In this document: positions 1 through 5,712 of the stretch, one piece after another
Layout: each line of letters begins with the position of its first letter
How positions within the stretch are numbered: the stretch's first letter is position 1
Assembly: GCA_019115425.1 (NCBI GenBank)
Contig: DXDO01000059.1
Span: forward strand, 1 to 7,624
Direction: 5' to 3'
Source of the DNA: Candidatus Agathobaculum merdigallinarum
Lineage (GTDB): Bacteria; Bacillota; Clostridia; Oscillospirales; Butyricicoccaceae
Length of the DNA: 7,624 nt
Translations under genes and position numbers: made by a program
Notes under the pieces: generated by a model
Told to the model about the DNA's origin: nothing
The model's input: only the letters and a program-made list of their open reading frames with translations
The model's database searches: none

Positions 1-2095
1 CAACTGGTGCCCGCACTGCGCGACCGCGCTGAGTGACGCCGAGGTTGAGTACGAGACCCAGCCGGGCAAGCTGTGGCACATCCGCTATCCGCTCAGCGAT
101 GGCTCGGGCGACCTCGTTGTTGCCACCACCCGCCCGGAGACCTTCATGGGCGATACCGGCGTGGCCGTCAACCCGAACGACGAGCGCTACAAGCACCTGA
201 TCGGCAAGACCTGCATCCTGCCCATCATGAACCGCGAGATCCCGATCTTCGGCGACGAGTATGTCGATATGGAGTTCGGCACGGGCTGCGTCAAGGTCAC
301 GCCCTGCCATGACCCGAACGACTTCGAGATGGGCCAGCGCCACAACCTCGAGCAGATCCTCGTGTTCAACGAGGACGCGACCGTCAACGAAAACGGCGGC
401 AAGTACGAGGGTATGGACCGCTACGAGTGCCGCAAGGCGGTCATCAAGGATCTTGAAGAGGGCGGCTACCTGGTCAAGATCGAGGACCACGAGCACAACG
501 TCGGCACATGCTACCGCTGCGGCACGACGGTCGAGCCGATGACCTCCGCACAGTGGTTCGTCAAGATGGCGCCGCTCGCGAAACCCGCGATGGACGTGGT
601 CAAGGAGGGCAAGACCAAGTTCGTGCCCGACCGCTTCTCCAAGACCTACCTGCGCTGGATGGAAAATGTGCACGACTGGTGCATCTCCCGCCAGCTGTGG
701 TGGGGCCACCGCATTCCGGCGTTCTACTGCGACGACTGCGGCGAGATGACCGTTTCCAAGGAAGATATCCATGTCTGCCCCAAGTGCGGCAGCAAAAACG
801 TCCGTCAGGAAGAGGACGTGCTGGATACCTGGTTCTCCTCCGCGCTGTGGCCGTTCTCCACGCTCGGCTGGCCGGAAAAGACCAAGGAGCTTGAGTATTT
901 CTACCCGACCTCCACGCTGGTCACGGGCTATGACATCATCTTCTTCTGGGTCGCGCGCATGATCTTCTCGGGCGTCGAGCACATGGGCGAGACCCCGTTC
1001 GACACCGTGTATATCCACGGCCTGGTGCGCGACGCGCAGGGCCGCAAGATGAGTAAGTCGCTCGGCAACGGCATCGATCCGCTTGAGATCATCGACCAGT
1101 ACGGCGCGGACGCGCTGCGCTTCACGCTCGCGACCGGCAACAGCCCCGGAAACGACATGCGCTTCTCGACCGAGCGCGTCGAGGCGAGCCGCAACTTCTG
1201 CAACAAGATCTGGAACGCCTCCCGCTTCATCCAGATGAACCTGACGATCGATAAGGACAAGGCGGCCGAACTGCCGGAGAACCTGACGCTCGAGGACAAG
1301 TGGATCGTTTCCAAGTACAACACGCTGATCGCGGAAGTCACCCGCAACATCGACCAGTATGAGCTCGGCCTTGCCGCCGCGAAGCTCAACGACTTCATTT
1401 GGGACAACTTCTGCGACTGGTATATCGAGATCGCCAAGACCCGCCTGCAGAACGGCGACGAGAACGTGCAGAAGGTGCTGTGCTACGTGCTGTCCGGCGC
1501 AATGCAGCTGCTGCATCCGTTCATGCCGTTCATCACCGAGACCATCTGGCAGGCGCTGCCGCACGAAGGCCCGTCCGTCATGGTGTCCCAGTGGCCGGTG
1601 TACAGCGAGAAGCTGCACTTCGCCGCTGAGGAGGCGCAGATGGAAACGCTGATGAACGCGGTCCGCGCGATTCGCAACCGTCGCAGCGAGATGAACGTGC
1701 CGCCCTCCAAGAAGGCCAAGGTATTGATCCTCTCCGAGAAGAAGGACACCTTCGCAGCCGGCGCGGGCTTCTTCCCCAAGCTGGCGTATGCGTCCGACAT
1801 TGAGTTGATCGACGCAGTGCCCGCGGATGCCGCCAAGATGGCTTCCGTCGTCACTGAGGACGCGCAGCTTTATATGCCGATGGGCGACCTGATCGACTTC
1901 GCCGCCGAGCGCGCGCGTCTCGAGAAGGAAAAGGCCAAGGTCGAGGACGATATCGCGTTCGTCATGAAAAAGCTGGACAATCCGAACTTCGCCCAGAAGG
2001 CGCCGGAGAAGGTCGTTGCCGCCGAGCGCGAGAAAGCGGAAAAGCTGCGCGAGCATCTGGCAAAGCTGGAGGAATCCATCGCCGCACTGGGCTGA
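1..2095 (+). CDS. valS: Valyl-tRNA synthetase, 3' part (N-terminus outside window)
   Basis: This cytoplasmic class I enzyme attaches valine to tRNA-Val. The frame is open from base 2 to the TGA at 2093-2095, giving 697 residues against roughly 880 in the family, so about 180 N-terminal residues, including the HIGH motif, lie outside. The visible part starts inside or near the CP1 editing domain (TTRPETFMGDTG, GTGCVKVTPCHDPNDFE), which hydrolyses misacylated Thr-tRNA in the family. Next come the HDWCISRQLWWGHRIPA block, DTWFSSALWPF and the KMSKS motif (codons 1046-1060). The helical anticodon-binding domain follows, and the last 65 or so residues form the charged C-terminal coiled coil typical of ValRS. 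Cysteine pairs at partial residues 3/6, 170/173, 243/246 and 259/262 look like zinc sites (inferred). Codons end mostly in C or G, as expected for a well-expressed gene. The upstream leader is not visible, so T-box control cannot be judged. Confidence 0.97.
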   Translation, partial: NWCPHCATALSDAEVEYETQPGKLWHIRYPLSDGSGDLVVATTRPETFMGDTGVAVNPNDERYKHLIGKTCILPIMNREIPIFGDEYVDMEFGTGCVKVTPCHDPNDFEMGQRHNLEQILVFNEDATVNENGGKYEGMDRYECRKAVIKDLEEGGYLVKIEDHEHNVGTCYRCGTTVEPMTSAQWFVKMAPLAKPAMDVVKEGKTKFVPDRFSKTYLRWMENVHDWCISRQLWWGHRIPAFYCDDCGEMTVSKEDIHVCPKCGSKNVRQEEDVLDTWFSSALWPFSTLGWPEKTKELEYFYPTSTLVTGYDIIFFWVARMIFSGVEHMGETPFDTVYIHGLVRDAQGRKMSKSLGNGIDPLEIIDQYGADALRFTLATGNSPGNDMRFSTERVEASRNFCNKIWNASRFIQMNLTIDKDKAAELPENLTLEDKWIVSKYNTLIAEVTRNIDQYELGLAAAKLNDFIWDNFCDWYIEIAKTRLQNGDENVQKVLCYVLSGAMQLLHPFMPFITETIWQALPHEGPSVMVSQWPVYSEKLHFAAEEAQMETLMNAVRAIRNRRSEMNVPPSKKAKVLILSEKKDTFAAGAGFFPKLAYASDIELIDAVPADAAKMASVVTEDAQLYMPMGDLIDFAAERARLEKEKAKVEDDIAFVMKKLDNPNFAQKAPEKVVAAEREKAEKLREHLAKLEESIAALG

Positions 2096-2145
2096 GCAGG
2101 CAAAAAACAGATTGAAGTTTTATTGAATATCACCATTTAGTTTCC

Positions 2146-2204
2146 CCTCCCATCTGACGCAATAGATAGTAGAGGCCTTTGCTGCTGTCTGCGCGGATGG
2201 GAGG
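2146..2204 (+). promoter_or_regulatory. Inverted repeat sequestering the downstream ribosome binding site
   Basis: CCTCCCATC at 2146-2154 is the exact reverse complement of GATGGGAGG at 2196-2204. Pairing can continue inward through T2155-G2195, G2156-C2194 and CGC 2158-2160 with GCG 2191-2193, leaving A2157 bulged and a loop of about 30 nt. The right arm contains GGGAGG (2199-2204), the Shine-Dalgarno sequence 8 nt before the ATG at 2213, so the folded form would hide the ribosome binding site. TTTTT (2205-2209) follows directly, so the same hairpin could also act as a weak terminator after valS. The pairing is seen in the sequence; the regulatory role is inferred. No known riboswitch consensus was recognised in the loop. 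Confidence 0.6.
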
Positions 2205-2212
2205 TTTTTGCT

Positions 2213-3283
2213 ATGATCGAAAAGGTGGAAAAGGCGGTGCAGAGCAGCGCTGTAAGACAGGAACGGGACAAAAGGGCGGATGAAGCGCCGGTAAAAACAA
2301 GACGCGGCGCGGCGCGGGACAGCGTAGCGCTCCAAACGGATTGGCAGGACACCGACTGGGAGGCTGCGGTGCGGGACGCACTCGAAAGCCTGCAGCAGAG
2401 CTTCCCCGGCATCAAAATCGTGACGGGCACCGTGCAGGACAAAGAGGAGCTACGGAAGCTCGCGCAGTCGCTTGGTACAGGAAAGCATTTGGTCATCGAC
2501 CAGCGATTTTTAGAGCAGATGAGCGAAGGGCCGGAAGGTTTTCAAAAAGGCTACGAAACACTGCTGCGCCTGCTGCGTACGGTAAATTTTTCGGACATTA
2601 CCGGCGTTTATGTTGGAGAGGACAAAGCAGTCGGCTGGACGTATTACGAAAGTCCGCCCGTAAACGAGGAGCTGGAGCAGGCGAAGCAATTACTTCGCCA
2701 GTTTGCGCAAATGAATCAGCCGCGGAAAGAGGAACCCTCACCGCTGCTGCAAGCACCGCCCCGGAACTACTCGACCAAAGGGAAATACAACCGTCTGGCA
2801 CGGGCGGCTACCATCGGACAAATCAATGTTCTGGTTTCAGATATTTACGGCACGATCAATTCCCTGCAGGGCGAGGCAATGTCGGGCGATGGGGAGCGCG
2901 CGATGAAGGCGCGGCGTGCTATCCGCTCGCTGCGCGCGCTTGCGATCCGGGCATCCCGAAAGATCACACGCCTGCAGGCGGAACAGCTGCTCAGCGCCAA
3001 AAAGAAACGCGCGGAACGCGAGCAGCGCCAGCAGGAGGCGGCGGAGCTGCGCCGCGCCCAGCGGAACGCCCGCTCGAAACGGATGCGTGCGGATCAGAAT
3101 ACCGCTGCAAGCGGCATCACGCAGGCGCCGCCGCAGAGCAAAAAATACAGGCGCGGCTATGAGGCATTCGTGGCGCAGTGCGCACCCTCCATTGCGGTGC
3201 CGGCCTGCCCGCCCCCTGTGGCAGAGACCGGCGCGGCGGACGCCGGCGGAACGGTTGTTCTCGGTCCGGAAATTTCGCTGTAA
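2213..3283 (+). CDS. Uncharacterised basic two-part protein, N-terminal half DUF6033-like
   Basis: The product is 356 residues with no signal peptide or membrane segment, so it is probably cytoplasmic; its function is unknown. Residues 1-45 are a charged, probably disordered lead. Residues 48-146 look globular: a helix (WEAAVRDALESLQQSFPG), a strand, then GTGKHLVIDQRFLEQM and a C-terminal GWTYYESP. This resembles the DUF6033 family by eye, which I could not test. After a Pro/Gln-rich linker (168-190), residues 195-255 form a helical segment with IGQINVLVSDIYGTINSLQG, followed by a very basic helix or coiled coil (232-292) and a Pro/Ala-rich tail with two cysteines (323 and 332). The start is fixed by GGGAGG 8 nt upstream. 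Codon use (AGA, AGG, CGG, GTA and many A-ending codons) differs from valS and bcd, suggesting low expression or different ancestry. It could be a nucleic-acid-binding or cell-surface-assembly accessory protein, but nothing here proves either. Confidence 0.8.
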   Translation: MIEKVEKAVQSSAVRQERDKRADEAPVKTRRGAARDSVALQTDWQDTDWEAAVRDALESLQQSFPGIKIVTGTVQDKEELRKLAQSLGTGKHLVIDQRFLEQMSEGPEGFQKGYETLLRLLRTVNFSDITGVYVGEDKAVGWTYYESPPVNEELEQAKQLLRQFAQMNQPRKEEPSPLLQAPPRNYSTKGKYNRLARAATIGQINVLVSDIYGTINSLQGEAMSGDGERAMKARRAIRSLRALAIRASRKITRLQAEQLLSAKKKRAEREQRQQEAAELRRAQRNARSKRMRADQNTAASGITQAPPQSKKYRRGYEAFVAQCAPSIAVPACPPPVAETGAADAGGTVVLGPEISL

Positions 3284-3408
3284 AAGCAATTATCCCGAAA
3301 GCCAAAAAGGCATTCCCTCAAAATATCCCCGCGCCGCAGCGCATCCAGCCGATATGCCGGCACACCTCTCCCGCTTTTGCGCATAGGCTAACAACGGGGT
3401 GATAATCC

Positions 3409-3864
3409 ATGCGTTTCCATTTCGGACGGCCGACCGCCGCAGCGCACATCAGCAGCGGCGGCGATCCCAACGGGCCTTTCGGCACGGTATATTTTTATCA
3501 ATACGGACCTGACACATTGGTAGCAGCGGATATCCGCCGTCTTCCAGGCTCAGCCGCCCCATGCTCATCCGGTATTTTTGCGCTGCATATCCATGAAGGA
3601 AACTCCTGCGGCGGCGTGGATTTTTCGGATACCAAGGGGCACTATAACCCCGGCGGCTGCGCGCACCCGCACCACGCGGGCGACCTGCCGCCCTTATTCT
3701 CCTGTAACGGACACGCGTTTATGGCGGTTCTTACCGACCGGTTCCGCGCTGCGGAGGTCATCGGCCGCACAGTGGTCATCCACAGCGGACGGGATGATTT
3801 TACCTCGCAGCCTGCCGGCGACTCCGGAACCAAAATTGCCTGCGGCGTCATCCGTCCAGTCTGA
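3409..3864 (+). CDS. Cu/Zn superoxide dismutase family protein
   Basis: The family converts superoxide to hydrogen peroxide and oxygen. The 151-residue product shows the metal-site pattern: HIHEG (H60 and H62, copper), GHYNPGG (H78, bridging), H86, H89 and D92 in AHPHHAGDLP (zinc) and VVIHSG (H125, copper). The family disulfide would be C67-C145. The zinc loop is short between H86 and H89. The usual active-site Arg (Arg143 in human SOD1) aligns with Lys142 in GTKIACGVI, which could change activity. There is no signal peptide, unlike periplasmic proteobacterial forms, so a cytoplasmic or weakly active metal-binding role is possible. GGGGTGA at 3396-3402 lies 6 nt before the ATG. No clear promoter was seen in the 125 nt upstream, so read-through from the preceding gene is possible. 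A perfect hairpin follows the stop by 3 nt. Assignment to the family is firm; dismutase activity is inferred. Confidence 0.92.
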   Translation: MRFHFGRPTAAAHISSGGDPNGPFGTVYFYQYGPDTLVAADIRRLPGSAAPCSSGIFALHIHEGNSCGGVDFSDTKGHYNPGGCAHPHHAGDLPPLFSCNGHAFMAVLTDRFRAAEVIGRTVVIHSGRDDFTSQPAGDSGTKIACGVIRPV

Positions 3865-3867
3865 CCA

Positions 3868-3893
3868 AAAGCCGCTCCCCAGGGAGCGGCTTT
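3868..3893. terminator. Hairpin at the end of the SOD-like gene
   Basis: AAAGCCGCTCCC (3868-3879) pairs perfectly with GGGAGCGGCTTT (3882-3893), a 12-bp stem starting 3 nt after the TGA. The A run on one side and T run on the other are short (three each), so termination on the + strand may be moderate, but the shape fits a bidirectional intrinsic terminator. Confidence 0.75.
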
Positions 3894-3914
3894 CGGCTGC
3901 CAGACAGTTCCCTA

Positions 3915-3957
3915 GGCGCCGCCCGTTTCGGGACAAGCCGATCGGATGCGCGGCGCC
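3915..3957. repeat. GC-rich inverted repeat enclosing two small hairpins
   Basis: GGCGCCGC (3915-3922) is complementary to GCGGCGCC (3950-3957). Between the arms lie a small hairpin, CCCG-TTT-CGGG (overlapping base 3922 to 3932), and the palindrome CCGATCGG (3938-3945). Together they could form a three-way-junction-like fold in the spacer between the SOD-like and lysozyme genes. It does not match a tRNA. Its function is unknown, and GC-rich spacers can form such pairings by chance. Confidence 0.4.
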
Positions 3958-4009
3958 CCTGCTTTGAAGTCGCTGCATCACGCATTCTTTTTCGGATCTT
4001 TCGCGCTTT

Positions 4010-4031
4010 CGCATCTTTCCATGCGTTTTTT
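4010..4031 (+). terminator. Weak stem followed by six T residues
   Basis: CGCAT (4010-4014) pairs with ATGCG (4021-4025) across a 6-nt loop and is followed directly by TTTTTT (4026-4031). The stem is only 5 bp, so it is at best a backup terminator before the next promoter. Confidence 0.3.
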
Positions 4032-4052
4032 GTAGAAAAACATCCTTTTATG

Positions 4053-4061
4053 TGATATAAT
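4053..4061 (+). promoter_or_regulatory. Extended -10 promoter for the GH25 gene
   Basis: TGATATAAT at 4053-4061 is a perfect TATAAT hexamer with the extended TGn element. The upstream -35 is poor (TTGTAG at 4030-4035 is spaced 20 nt away), which is common for extended -10 promoters. Transcription would start near 4068, giving a leader of about 29 nt. Confidence 0.7.
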
Positions 4062-4085
4062 ATCCTATCATCTAAAACAAACTGC

Positions 4086-4091
4086 AAGGAG
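4086..4091 (+). promoter_or_regulatory. Ribosome binding site that fixes the GH25 start at 4097
   Basis: AAGGAG lies 5 nt before the ATG at 4097. An in-frame GTG at 4091 overlaps this site and so cannot be the start. Confidence 0.8.
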
Positions 4092-4096
4092 TGCCT

Positions 4097-4948
4097 ATGA
4101 GTCAGCCGTTATATCCCCGCCGGCCGCAGCGCCGCACAAAAAAGAAATCCAAACGTCTTGCCCTGCTGATCCTTCTTCTGCTTCTCCTTATCGCCGCGGC
4201 GGCCGCCGGCGTCATCATATACCATGCGCAGCACAGCATCATTCCAAACGAACTGGGCCTGCGCAACATCCAGGTAGATCAAACGCTGCTGCAAACCGGC
4301 GGCGCCTTTTATGCCTATGAGAACAGCGATGACAACACGACCGTCTCGGTCGGTATCGACGTTTCCACCTATCAGGGCACGATCGACTGGCAGGCGGTCA
4401 AGGACGCCGGCATCGACTATGTCATTGTCCGCGCTGCCTACCGCGGCTATGAAACGGGCAAAATCGTGCCGGATGATCTTTACGAGCAAAACATCCGCGG
4501 CGCGGCCGATGTTGGTCTGCATGTCGGCGTTTACCTCTATTCGCAGGCGTTGAGCGAGCACGAGGCGGAAGAAGAGGCCGACTACCTGCTGAGCCTGATC
4601 GAGGGACTCCCCGTTGATTATCCGGTTGTCTACGATCAGGAGGAATACACCGCAGACAAGGCACGCACGGACGGCCTGACCGGCGAGCAGGCTACCCTGA
4701 ATGCGCTTGCGTTCTGCCGCCGCGTACACGAAGCGGGCTATATCCCCATGATCTACACCAACAACGACTGGGCGACCACCATGTACGACATGGAACGGCT
4801 CGACCATTATCCGGTTTGGTACGCGGATTACACGTCCACTCCCACCCTGCCCGGCGGTTTCGCCATGTGGCAGTATACGGACAGCGGGCAGGTGCCTGGC
4901 ATCACAGGCCCTGTCGATCTCAATCTGCTTTTCCTCCCCATCCCATAA
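4097..4948 (+). CDS. Membrane-anchored GH25 lysozyme (N-acetylmuramidase)
   Basis: GH25 enzymes cut the beta-1,4 bond between N-acetylmuramic acid and N-acetylglucosamine in peptidoglycan. The 283-residue product has a short, very basic N-terminus (residues 8-20), one hydrophobic segment (about 21-43) rich in Leu and Ala, a stalk, and a GH25 domain from about residue 84 to the end. Diagnostic features are GIDVSTYQG with D88, the D-x-E pair in VVYDQEE (D180 and E182, matching the family's catalytic Asp/Glu), PMIYTN, and the closing WQYTDSGQVPGITG followed by VDLN. The lack of a clear signal-peptidase site and the positive-inside N-terminus suggest an anchored enzyme facing outward, acting in wall turnover or sporulation rather than as a phage endolysin; no phage genes are nearby. 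It has its own promoter, and no terminator is visible before the next one. Family assignment is firm; the cellular role is inferred. Confidence 0.94.
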   Translation: MSQPLYPRRPQRRTKKKSKRLALLILLLLLLIAAAAAGVIIYHAQHSIIPNELGLRNIQVDQTLLQTGGAFYAYENSDDNTTVSVGIDVSTYQGTIDWQAVKDAGIDYVIVRAAYRGYETGKIVPDDLYEQNIRGAADVGLHVGVYLYSQALSEHEAEEEADYLLSLIEGLPVDYPVVYDQEEYTADKARTDGLTGEQATLNALAFCRRVHEAGYIPMIYTNNDWATTMYDMERLDHYPVWYADYTSTPTLPGGFAMWQYTDSGQVPGITGPVDLNLLFLPIP

Positions 4949-4956
4949 AAAAGGCC

Positions 4957-4987
4957 TTGACTTGGAGCACACTCCAGATGTTAAAGT
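4957..4987 (+). promoter_or_regulatory. MerR-type promoter with 19-bp spacer upstream of the regulator gene
   Basis: The -35 TTGACT (4957-4962) and -10 TAAAGT (4982-4987) are separated by exactly 19 nt, the unusually long spacing that MerR-family activators correct by twisting DNA. A dyad, TGGAG-CACA-CTCCA, sits at 4963-4976 inside the spacer. Transcription would begin near 4994, about 70 nt before the regulator's ATG. Confidence 0.82.
4963..4976. promoter_or_regulatory. Operator dyad for the MerR-family regulator
   Basis: TGGAG (4963-4967) and CTCCA (4972-4976) form a 5-bp inverted repeat with a 4-nt centre. It closely resembles the CTTGGAGT...ACTCCAAG sites recalled for NmlR/AdhR-type regulators. 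Its position between -35 and -10 implies autoregulation. Confidence 0.75.
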
Positions 4988-5063
4988 AGTCATACCCAAT
5001 CCAATCCACCGCAAGCAGGCACCCTGAGCGCGGGCGGATGTTATCCAAACCGGAGATGATTCC

Positions 5064-5462
5064 ATGACGATCGCTGAGGTCAGCAAAAAATACGATCTTT
5101 CCGCCGATACTCTGCGATACTACGAGCGCATCGGGTTGATTCCCCCTGTACCACGTACCAAAAGTGGTATCCGCGACTATGACGAGGTATCATGCGGCTG
5201 GGTCGAGATGATGAAATGTATGCGCGCGGCCGGCGTGCAGATCGAAGCGCTGATCGAATACGTCGCGCTGTTTCAGCAGGGCGACGCGACCATCGACGCG
5301 CGCAAGGCCATCCTGATCGAGCAGCGGGAGCAGCTCATCGAACGCATGGCGGACATGCAGCGCTCACTGGACCGGCTCAATGACAAAATCGACCGCTACG
5401 ACCAGGGCTTGATGATGGCCGAGCGGCGGCTTCGCGATCAGCTCGGTCACGAAACAGAATAG
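5064..5462 (+). CDS. MerR-family transcriptional regulator, AdhR/NmlR-like
   Basis: The product is a 132-residue DNA-binding regulator. Residues 1-70 form the winged helix-turn-helix (MTIAEVSKKYDLSADTLRYYER, then IGLIPP and the GIRDY wing), and residues 75-120 form the dimerising coiled coil with the family stretch IEYVALFQQGDATIDARKAIL. The Cys in MMKCMRAAG is residue 52, the position at which AdhR of Bacillus subtilis carries its aldehyde-sensing cysteine; a second Cys is at 44. No metal-binding cysteine cluster is seen at the C-terminus, arguing against a metal sensor. GGAG at 5052-5055 lies 8 nt before the start. The usual partner, an alcohol dehydrogenase or aldo-keto reductase, is absent: the gene stands alone between its own 19-bp-spaced promoter and a strong terminator. 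Response to reactive aldehydes or other electrophiles is inferred from the family. Confidence 0.94.
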   Translation: MTIAEVSKKYDLSADTLRYYERIGLIPPVPRTKSGIRDYDEVSCGWVEMMKCMRAAGVQIEALIEYVALFQQGDATIDARKAILIEQREQLIERMADMQRSLDRLNDKIDRYDQGLMMAERRLRDQLGHETE

Positions 5463-5477
5463 GTCTGCATCCTCTGG

Positions 5478-5515
5478 CAGGGGCAGCCCGGCAAACGGGC
5501 TGCCCCTGTTTTTTT
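5478..5515 (+). terminator. Strong intrinsic terminator of the MerR gene
   Basis: CAGGGGCAGCCCG (5478-5490) pairs perfectly with CGGGCTGCCCCTG (5496-5508), a 13-bp stem with a 5-nt loop, followed by seven T residues (5509-5515). It begins 15 nt after the stop codon. Confidence 0.95.
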
Positions 5516-5580
5516 GCGGACAGGCACCGCGTACTGGGGACTGATATCGTCAGGTTGACCATATTGTCCCCTGTTTTTTT
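5516..5580. repeat. Second hairpin with T run, possible REP-like repeat remnant
   Basis: GGGGAC (5536-5541) pairs with GTCCCC (5566-5571). Inside, ATAT (5544-5547) pairs with ATAT (5561-5564) and GTCA (5549-5552) with TGAC (5556-5559), closing a 3-nt loop. TTTTTTT (5574-5580) follows. The left flank GGACAGGCACC (5518-5528) with ACAGG complementary to CCTGT (5570-5574) recalls the GGGACAGGCACC-type repeats scattered in Clostridia and linked to Y1 transposases; that link is from memory and untested. It could also simply be a second terminator for the unit upstream. Confidence 0.5.
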
Positions 5581-5632
5581 GACAGTTTGACAATACGCTT
5601 CACGTCAATATGCAACTTTACCCAAGACTTTC

Positions 5633-5671
5633 TAACAAATTAACAAATTTATTGTTCTGTTCTGTTAATTT
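5633..5671. repeat. AT-rich repeat block upstream of the bcd promoter
   Basis: TAACAAAT occurs twice in direct tandem (5633-5640 and 5641-5648). AAATTAACA (5637-5645) is the exact reverse complement of TGTTAATTT (5663-5671), and TGTTC is repeated in tandem at 5653-5662. The block ends 6 nt before the -35 box, a typical position for an activator site or UP-like element. Its binding protein is unknown. Confidence 0.5.
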
Positions 5672-5677
5672 TTATGG

Positions 5678-5706
5678 TTGACGCGCCAAATCTCGTGTGG
5701 TATATT
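5678..5706 (+). promoter_or_regulatory. Strong promoter of the bcd-etfB operon
   Basis: TTGACG (5678-5683) and TATATT (5701-5706) are spaced by 17 nt, each one mismatch from consensus, with a TGn extension directly before the -10 (5698-5700). The start of transcription would be about 5713. Confidence 0.85.
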
Positions 5707-5712
5707 GATAGA

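Noticed and set aside
146..2095. Start of valS at the ATG at 146
   Set aside because: The same frame is open to the left edge and encodes conserved ValRS editing-domain sequence before 146, so the gene is simply truncated by the window.
2341..3162. 273-codon + strand frame overlapping the unknown gene
   Set aside because: It lacks a ribosome binding site and has low-complexity composition; the 2213 frame has an excellent ribosome binding site and plausible domains.
3348..3355. GCCGATAT, a perfect sigma-28 type -10 element before the SOD-like gene
   Set aside because: No TAAA-like -35 lies about 15 nt upstream (the bases at 3329-3332 are CCGC), so it is probably chance.
3848..4087. Minus-strand ORF in the SOD-lysozyme spacer
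   Set aside because: It runs through the terminator hairpin and the lysozyme promoter, has odd composition and no recognisable family.
4091..4948. GTG at 4091 as start of the lysozyme gene
   Set aside because: The GTG overlaps the AAGGAG ribosome binding site at 4086-4091; the ATG at 4097 is correctly spaced.
4109..5086. 325-codon open frame on the minus strand opposite the lysozyme gene
   Set aside because: It is antisense to a well-supported GH25 gene and to the MerR promoter, with no recognisable domain.
5587..5612. TTGACA at 5587-5592 as another promoter before bcd
   Set aside because: No acceptable -10 hexamer is found 16-18 nt downstream, while the promoter at 5678-5706 is much better.
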